The notes under the pieces: model-generated | Database searches by the model: none | What the model saw: only the letters and a program-made list of their open reading frames with translations | Told to the model about the DNA's origin: nothing | Translations under genes and position numbers: made by a program | Shown: positions 59,094-64,000 of the stretch, piece by piece | Layout: each line of letters starts with the position of its first letter | Position numbering within the stretch: position 1 is the first letter of the stretch | Assembly (NCBI GenBank): GCA_965279255.1 | Contig: OZ257146.1 | Location: forward strand, 1,550,001-1,614,000 | Reading direction: 5' to 3' | Origin: CAMFLJ01 sp965279255 | GTDB lineage: Bacteria; Actinomycetota; Acidimicrobiia; Acidimicrobiales; Acidimicrobilacustridaceae | DNA: 64,000 nucleotides

Positions 59094-59534
59094 TCACTGC
59101 GCTTCTCGCTGCACCTGCGCCCACGTCTCCTCGACGACGGCGTTGAGGACGGTCGCCCGCGGATAGCCCTGGTAGACCGCGAAGTGCGTCACCGCCTCGC
59201 GGAGCTCGTCGATCGTGATGTCACCCGAGCGCAACGCCGACCCGACGTGGACCTTCAGCGCCATCTCGGCCCCGGCCGAGGCCACCCCGGTGATGGCGAT
59301 CCAGCGTCGCTCCTTGCGGGTGAGGCCGGGCCTGGTCCACACCTCGCCGAAGACGTGGTCGACGGTCATGTCGATGAACGGGTGGCCCGGCGCCGGCGCG
59401 GCGAAGCCGTTGACCTCCTCGAACATCGCCTCGCCGGCGGCTCGGCGGCCGTCGTCCTCGTCGCTCTCGGTGAACGCCACCCTGACCCCCCCCGGCAGCC
59501 GCCCGCTCAGATCGGTCGGTGTGCCTTCGCCCAC
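59094..59534 (-). CDS. Carboxymuconolactone-decarboxylase-family protein
   Basis: A 146-residue protein closer to classical gamma-carboxymuconolactone decarboxylase, with VWTRPGLTRKERRWIAITG, then ALKVHVGSALRSGDITIDELRE and a YQGYPRA segment. The classical enzyme acts in protocatechuate breakdown, but no other beta-ketoadipate genes are present here. GTG 59534 is used. It is upstream of and co-directional with the cupin and the second CMD gene, with 48 and 4 bases between them. Confidence 0.85.
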   Translation of the reverse strand: MGEGTPTDLSGRLPGGVRVAFTESDEDDGRRAAGEAMFEEVNGFAAPAPGHPFIDMTVDHVFGEVWTRPGLTRKERRWIAITGVASAGAEMALKVHVGSALRSGDITIDELREAVTHFAVYQGYPRATVLNAVVEETWAQVQREAQ

Positions 59535-59640
59535 TCTGCCATGTCATCGTGCGCCCCCGGGTGGGAGACGGGGGCCGTGCCCCACGGCCACGAGGAACGC
59601 CCGCTCTCGTCGATCCGAGCCGTTTGGCCCGATCCGCCCG

Positions 59641-59646
59641 TAGGCT
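59641..59646 (+). promoter_or_regulatory. Candidate -10 box TAGGCT
   Basis: A TAnnnT hexamer 95 bases upstream of the small zinc-ribbon gene. Confidence 0.3.
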
Positions 59647-59741
59647 CGGTTCAACCCGACTTGGCGGGGACGCTTCGGCCCGACCCCATAACGGTCGCCA
59701 CTGCGACGCCTCTTCTGAGCCACGAGCCAGAGGAGCACCAC

Positions 59742-59939
59742 GTGCCGGACCCAGCCAGCCCCGACCTGAGCGACCCCACCACCGAGGCGCTGAGCAGCCA
59801 GCAGTGCGGCCGCTGCCGACGGGTGTTCGAGATGGAGAGCACGACCGAACCGGGGACCATCCCCGAGATGTGGCTGTGCGCCTCGTGCCGCGTCGCCCTG
59901 CTCGGACGCCCGACCGTGGTCGACCACCACACCACCTGA
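59742..59939 (+). CDS. Small zinc-ribbon protein
   Basis: A 65-residue protein with two CxxC pairs, CGRC and CASC, separated by about 25 residues, typical of a small zinc ribbon. GTG 59742 follows AGAGGAG. No specific role can be read. Confidence 0.6.
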   Translation: MPDPASPDLSDPTTEALSSQQCGRCRRVFEMESTTEPGTIPEMWLCASCRVALLGRPTVVDHHTT

Positions 59940-60006
59940 CCGGCAGCTGACCCGGTCGCCGAGGCGATCCCGGGGGCGTACACGCGTCCGCTTCGGGCGC
60001 CACGCT

Positions 60007-60014
60007 GGTACGTT
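60007..60014 (+). promoter_or_regulatory. Candidate -10 box GGTACGTT with long leader
   Basis: The GGTACGTT octamer 107 bases upstream of the DUF1611 gene, implying a structured leader of about 100 bases. Confidence 0.45.
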
Positions 60015-60055
60015 GACCCCGTCGGCAGCTTGTCGACGTTTGGAGCAGACGCCTT

Positions 60056-60087
60056 GCTCGCCTGCGGTCGCAACGGCCGCCGCGAGC
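60056..60087 (+). promoter_or_regulatory. Leader hairpin upstream of the DUF1611 gene
   Basis: GCTCGC pairs with GCGAGC, and GCGG with CCGC inside it, with a 9-base loop. It lies in the leader 34 bases before the start codon. It could be a regulatory structure; no known riboswitch class is recognised. Confidence 0.3.
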
Positions 60088-60121
60088 CCGTCGCCTCCTC
60101 TGGGCTGCACTGAGGAGCTCG

Positions 60122-61294
60122 ATGTCGATGTCCCCTTCGGAACCGATCCCGTTCGGCGCGCCCGGAAGCGAGCCACTGGCCGTCGCCCCCGCCGGCGGCA
60201 CCGCCGTCGTCTACTGCGAAGGGCAGTTCGGGGAGCAGGACGGAAAGACCGCCAACGGCCTCGTGCGCCACTCCGAGCGCTACGAGATCCTCAGCGTGAT
60301 CGACAGCGTGCGGGCCGGCGCCGACTCGGGCCAGTTCCTCGACCGGGCCCCGAACGGCATCCCCGTGCTGGCGTCGCTGCGCGAGGCGATCGCCCACGCC
60401 GGCCACGTGCCGGACTTCCTGATCTGCGGCGTGGCCCCGGCCGACGGCCTGCTCTCCCCCGCCCAGCGCGTCGTGCTGCTCGACGGCATCGACCGCGGGA
60501 TGCACGTGATCAACGGCCTGCACGAGTTCCTGAACGACGACGCCGAGTTCGTGGCCGCCGCGCTCTTTGCGGGCGTGACCATCACCGACGTGCGTCGACC
60601 CAAGGAGACCAAGGACCTCAAGCTGTTCTCCGGGCGCATCTTCGACGTGACCTGCCCCCGGATCGCCGTGCTCGGCACCGACGGCGCCATCGGCAAGCGC
60701 ACCACCGCGACGCTGCTGGTGAAGGCGCTGCGCGAGCAGGGCATCAACGCGGTCATGGTCGGCACCGGCCAGACGACGCTCATCCAGGGCGGCAGCTACG
60801 GCGTCGCCCTCGACGCCCTGGTCCCCCAGTTCTGCTCGGGCGAGGTCGAGAACCAGGTCGTGGCCGCCTTCGAGGGCGAGGACCCCGACGTGATCATCGT
60901 CGAGGGCCAGGGCGCCCTCAGCCACCCCGCCTACCTGACCTCGGCGCACATCCTGCGCGGCTCCCGGCCGGCCGGGGTGATCGTGCAGCACGCCCCCAAG
61001 CGCAAGGTGCTGGGCGACTTCCCGATGGTGGCGATGCCGACCGCGGCCAGCGAGGTCCGCCTGATCGAGTCGTTCGCCGACACCAAGGTGATCGGGCTGA
61101 CCCTCAACCACGAGGACATGACCGACGCCGAGATGACCGCGGCGATCATCGCCTACGAGCTGGAGCTCGGCGTGCCGGCATCGGACCCCCTGACCCGGCC
61201 CCTCAGCCGCCTGGTCGACATGGTGCTCCTCGCCTTCCCCGAGCTCACCGCGTCACTCGGCTCCGCCATCCCCGCCGCATCAGCCACACCGTGA
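60122..61294 (+). CDS. DUF1611 family protein (DgcN-like)
   Basis: A 390-residue protein of the DUF1611 family, with an N-terminal Rossmann-like domain (DFLICGVAPADG) and a C-terminal P-loop-like domain (VLGTDGAIGKRTTATLLVKAL, core GTDGAIGKRTT near residue 187). Some DUF1611 proteins (DgcN) are reported to N-acetylate D-glutamate in a D-Glu catabolic route; whether this copy does so is unknown. GAGGAG precedes ATG 60122 (ATG 60128 is also possible). Its stop overlaps the racemase start by 4 bases, so they form one functional pair. Confidence 0.85.
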   Translation: MSMSPSEPIPFGAPGSEPLAVAPAGGTAVVYCEGQFGEQDGKTANGLVRHSERYEILSVIDSVRAGADSGQFLDRAPNGIPVLASLREAIAHAGHVPDFLICGVAPADGLLSPAQRVVLLDGIDRGMHVINGLHEFLNDDAEFVAAALFAGVTITDVRRPKETKDLKLFSGRIFDVTCPRIAVLGTDGAIGKRTTATLLVKALREQGINAVMVGTGQTTLIQGGSYGVALDALVPQFCSGEVENQVVAAFEGEDPDVIIVEGQGALSHPAYLTSAHILRGSRPAGVIVQHAPKRKVLGDFPMVAMPTAASEVRLIESFADTKVIGLTLNHEDMTDAEMTAAIIAYELELGVPASDPLTRPLSRLVDMVLLAFPELTASLGSAIPAASATP

Positions 61295-62391
61295 GCGCAC
61301 CGCGGCTCGAGGTCGACCTCGAGGCGGTCGGGCACAACGCCCGCCATCTCGTGGCCGCCCTCGGGGCGCGAGGCATCCGGGTCGTCGGCATCACCAAGGC
61401 GGTGCTGGCCCAGGCGAACGTCGCCCGTGCCCTCGTCGACGCCGGCGTCGCCGGGCTCGGCGACTCCCGCGTCGAGAACCTCGCGGCGCTGCGCCACCGA
61501 GGGTTCGACGCGCCCCTGACGCTGGTCCGGTCGCCGATGCCGAGCCAGGTCGACGCCGTGGTCCGCAACGCCGACATCAGCCTCAACACCGAGGACACGG
61601 TGCTGCGGGCGCTCGCCGCGGCGGCCACCCGCCAGGCGACGACCCACGGCGTGGTGCTCATGGTGGAGCTGGGAGACCTCCGGGAGGGCGTGGCCATGGT
61701 CGACGTGGTCGAGATGGCCCGATCGGTCCAGCACCTTCCCGGCCTCGTCCTCGCCGGCATCGGGACCAACCTGGCGTGCCAGAGCGGCGTGGTGCCCGAC
61801 CAGCAGAAGATGGACGAGCTCTCCGGCCTGGCCGACGAGGTGGAGGTCGCGTGCCACGTCGAGCTGGCCGTCGTGTCCGGCGGCAACTCGGCCAGCCTCG
61901 GCTGGGCGCTCTCCACCACCGATGTCGGGCGCGTCGACGAGTTGCGGCTCGGCGAGGCGATCCTGCTCGGGGTCGACCCGCTCGACCGCCGCCCCATCGA
62001 CGGGCTCCGCCAGGACGGCTTCCGCCTCGTCGCCGAGGTCATCGAGGTGAAGACCAAGCCGTCCGCGCCGTGGGGTGGCGTGGCCCAGACGGCGTTCGGT
62101 GCCGTGCGGGCCGCCAGCACCCAGGCACCCGCGTCGGGACTCCAACGACGCGCCATCCTCGCCCTGGGGCGCCAGGACATCGACCTCGACGGGCTGGTCG
62201 CTCCGGCGGGCACAGCGGTTCTCGGGGCCAGCAGCGACCACCTCGTGATCGACGTCGGCACCGAGGCGGTGTCGGTCGGTGACGAGATCGCCTTCGGGCT
62301 CGGTTACGGCGCACTCCTGCGGGCCTCGACCTCGCCGTTCGTGGCCAAGGTCGAGGCGAGCAGGAGCAGTCGGGTCACGCCGGCGGTCTGA
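61291..62391 (+). CDS. Alanine/ornithine racemase family PLP enzyme
   Basis: A 366-residue protein with the alanine-racemase N-terminal TIM barrel. The PLP lysine is Lys36 in VGITKAVLA, and the phosphate-binding and ELRLGEAILLG region is conserved with ornithine racemase (Orr) and YhfX-like proteins. The classical alanine-racemase C-terminal Tyr-bearing domain is replaced by a shorter beta domain. Coupling to DUF1611 suggests a shared D-amino-acid pathway. GTG 61291 overlaps the upstream stop codon. Confidence 0.87.
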   Translation: MSAPRLEVDLEAVGHNARHLVAALGARGIRVVGITKAVLAQANVARALVDAGVAGLGDSRVENLAALRHRGFDAPLTLVRSPMPSQVDAVVRNADISLNTEDTVLRALAAAATRQATTHGVVLMVELGDLREGVAMVDVVEMARSVQHLPGLVLAGIGTNLACQSGVVPDQQKMDELSGLADEVEVACHVELAVVSGGNSASLGWALSTTDVGRVDELRLGEAILLGVDPLDRRPIDGLRQDGFRLVAEVIEVKTKPSAPWGGVAQTAFGAVRAASTQAPASGLQRRAILALGRQDIDLDGLVAPAGTAVLGASSDHLVIDVGTEAVSVGDEIAFGLGYGALLRASTSPFVAKVEASRSSRVTPAV

Positions 62392-62412
62392 GGGACCGGT
62401 GGTCGACGACGG

Positions 62413-62670
62413 TCACGGCTGTCGTTCCTCGTGCACGGCCTCGGCGTCGGACGGGAGCGCCAGCTCCTCGTCGGGATGGGCGTCGACGGCCATCGGGCGG
62501 TCCGCGCCCGCCTCACCGTGGGCCCGCTGCACAGCGATCTTGGCGTCGTCGTGGTCGACCTCGTCGTTGGAATCCCGCCGCAGCGCCTCGGCCTCGGCAT
62601 CGCGGTCCCCGGTAGCGGCGTGGACCCGCTGAGCCAGGCCGGGCTTCTCGCTCTTGTCCTCTTTGCTCAT
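62413..62670 (-). CDS. Small highly charged protein of unknown function
   Basis: An 85-residue hydrophilic protein rich in Asp, Glu, Arg and Ala (MSKEDKSEKPGLAQRVHAAT, then DAEAEALRRDSNDEVDHDD). It is probably helical or disordered. GGAGG lies 8 bases before the ATG, which supports a real gene even though no family is recognised. It diverges from the DUF1059 gene. Confidence 0.6.
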   Translation of the reverse strand: MSKEDKSEKPGLAQRVHAATGDRDAEAEALRRDSNDEVDHDDAKIAVQRAHGEAGADRPMAVDAHPDEELALPSDAEAVHEERQP

Positions 62671-62790
62671 CAGGTGTGCCTCCGGTGGGTGGGTGTCCTG
62701 GGCACCTACCCCGATGGGGCCGTTCCGAGGCCTCGGCCGCGAGGTGGCTCTAGGGTTCCGGGCACTCCTACGTCCCCTTGAGAGGCTCCG

Positions 62791-62943
62791 ATGAAGAAGA
62801 CCCTGGCCTGTCCGTGTGGCGACATCATCCGTGGCGAGGACGAGGACGACCTGGTCGAGAAGGCCTTCGCCCACCTCCGCGAGAAGCACCCCGACCTCGC
62901 CCAGGAGTACCAGCGCGAGCACATCCTCTTCATGGCCTACTGA
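62791..62943 (+). CDS. DUF1059 family small protein
   Basis: A 50-residue protein matching DUF1059: MKKTLACPCGDIIRGEDEDD, then VEKAFAHLREKHPDL. The CPCG pair and the downstream HxxxxH pattern suggest a metal-binding mini-domain. GAGAGG precedes the ATG, and a TAGGGT hexamer lies at 62751. Short DUF1059 proteins are common in actinobacteria; role unknown. Confidence 0.78.
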   Translation: MKKTLACPCGDIIRGEDEDDLVEKAFAHLREKHPDLAQEYQREHILFMAY

Positions 62944-62996
62944 GCCGGCCCGCCTCTCGGCCCCATTCCCCGCTCCGGTGGATCGTGCCGGGGGCG

Positions 62997-64000
62997 TCAG
63001 CGGTCGGGAGGGGGCACCCTCAGGCCGGTGGCCTGCTCGAAGGCGAAGGCCGTCGACAGCAGGGCCTCGTCGGCACCGGGCCGGCCGATGAGCACCGCCC
63101 CCGTCGGCATGCCGTTCGCCCGCAGGCCGATCGGCACGGTGATCGCCGGGTACCCGGCCGTCGCGTAGAGCCCAGAGTGCAGGTTGGTGACGCTGACGAG
63201 CACGTCGGTGCCCGCCGCAGCGAACCCGGCGTCGAGGATGGCGGTCGCATCGAGCGTCAGCTCGGTCGCCGCCGCCCGGTACGACGCCTCGTCGGGGCCG
63301 AGCATCATCGCCATGTTCACGAAGAGCTGGCCCTTGGGCATCCGCTGCCGGGGATGGCGCACGTTGAACGAGAGCAGTCGGGCCAGCGTCGGCGTCGGTG
63401 CACCGAGGGCAGCGAGGCAGGGCACGGTGTCCCACGTGAGCCCGCCCATCACGAACTTGGCGAACGAGGCCTCGAAGGCCTTCGCTGCCTCGGGGTCGGG
63501 CAGCGTCGCCGGCACCGGCTCGGCCCCGGCAGCCCGCAGCCCCTCGACGATGCGGGTGACGATCACCTCGGCGTCGGAGGTGTCCTCGAACGGCGTCTTC
63601 TGCGCGCGGATCGCCTCCTCGAGCACGCCGACGGACACGCCGCGGAGGGCGTCCGCGTCGAGAGGCGATGGGGCCGGCTCACCCGCGAGCACCGCAAAGA
63701 GGACGGCGGCGTCGGCGACTCGTCGAGCCACCGGACCGGCGGAGTCCTGGGTGCTGATGAGGGGGACGATGCCGTCGGTCGGCACCCGCCCACGGCTCGG
63801 CTTCATCCCGACGACGCCGTTGAACGAGGCGGGGGCGATCAGGGAGCCCGAGGTCTCGGTGCCGACGCTCACGACGGTGAGCCCGGCGGCCACGCCGGCG
63901 CCCGATCCGCTGCTCGACCCACCCGGTGAGAAGGTGCTGCCGTACGGGTTGCGGGTGGCCCCACCGACCGCGCTCACACCCGGTGTGCGGCACACCGCAC
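62997..64000 (-). CDS. Amidase-signature family hydrolase (N-terminus beyond the window)
   Basis: At least 334 residues of an amidase-signature enzyme; the frame is open to the end of the window. The Gly/Ser-rich signature FSPGGSSSGSGAGVAAG, followed by GTETSGSLIAPASFNGVVG with the cis-Ser and nucleophile Ser, and the MKPSRGRVPTDGI stretch are present. The catalytic lysine and N-terminal region lie upstream of the window. The family hydrolyses amides, including indole-acetamide, Glu-tRNA-linked amides and nylon oligomers; the substrate here is unknown. Confidence 0.88.
   Translation of the reverse strand, partial: AVCRTPGVSAVGGATRNPYGSTFSPGGSSSGSGAGVAAGLTVVSVGTETSGSLIAPASFNGVVGMKPSRGRVPTDGIVPLISTQDSAGPVARRVADAAVLFAVLAGEPAPSPLDADALRGVSVGVLEEAIRAQKTPFEDTSDAEVIVTRIVEGLRAAGAEPVPATLPDPEAAKAFEASFAKFVMGGLTWDTVPCLAALGAPTPTLARLLSFNVRHPRQRMPKGQLFVNMAMMLGPDEASYRAAATELTLDATAILDAGFAAAGTDVLVSVTNLHSGLYATAGYPAITVPIGLRANGMPTGAVLIGRPGADEALLSTAFAFEQATGLRVPPPDR

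Noticed and set aside
58220..59534. Assignment of the CMD proteins as AhpD partners of AhpC
   Set aside because: The two-cysteine CxxC site of AhpD is not present, and ahpF already serves the ahpC at 14.7 kb.

Overview
The window is a gene-dense, very GC-rich (roughly 70 %) stretch of bacterial chromosome. Gene content and start signals point to an actinobacterium, most likely the class Acidimicrobiia (inference from family mix: LURP-one-related protein, DUF2252, SCO6745-family protein, GGTACnnT-type -10 boxes, several apparently leaderless genes). I support 57 protein genes. Two are cut by the window edges: an FAD oxidoreductase on the left and an amidase on the right. I see no tRNA, rRNA, CRISPR array, integrase, transposase or prophage. 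No stretch longer than about 240 bases lacks a gene.

Layout. 1-2.9 kb: end of an FNR-type oxidoreductase and two membrane proteins. 3.0-14.6 kb: a catabolic block with a DapB-like dehydrogenase, phosphotransferase, cytochrome P450, Baeyer-Villiger-type flavin monooxygenase, secreted NlpC/P60 hydrolase, a double CaiB/BaiF CoA-transferase and a 2-oxoglutarate/Fe(II) oxygenase. 14.7-18.0 kb: a peroxide-defence module ahpC-ahpF-oxyR with the catalytic and sensor cysteines of the enteric proteins. 18.0-32.2 kb: a second catabolic block with YceI, D-aminoacylase-type and COG2159 amidohydrolases, GtrA, a fused double acyl-CoA dehydrogenase, a molybdopterin oxidoreductase, an MFS exporter, an SDR, a tandem SnoaL protein and an Rv2466c/DsbA-like protein. 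Two inverted copies of a 51-bp palindromic repeat lie inside it.

32.3-47.0 kb holds the most unusual part. A small Tat-exported peptide precedes a 1252-residue protein that joins a peptidoglycan-amidase-like domain, three family-2 glycosyltransferase modules and a sulfotransferase. The first two glycosyltransferase modules share a perfect 341-bp direct repeat. This is followed by a polysaccharide deacetylase, a SulP sulfate transporter, a Cys-type sulfatase, a LURP-one protein, a MalT/LAL-type LuxR regulator behind two palindromes, DUF2252, and a radical-SAM sulfatase-maturase-like protein with a SEC-C tail. The genes suggest uptake of sulfate, transfer of sulfate to a surface glycan, and its hydrolysis; that link is inference.

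47.0-64.0 kb: a ClC chloride transporter overlapping a potassium channel, a cupin, a haloalkane-dehalogenase-like hydrolase, a large unknown lipoprotein, glutamate decarboxylase, small membrane proteins, an SDR, a PilZ protein, a membrane-anchored esterase, a carboxymuconolactone-decarboxylase/cupin/carboxymuconolactone-decarboxylase set, a DUF1611-racemase pair, two tiny proteins and the amidase.
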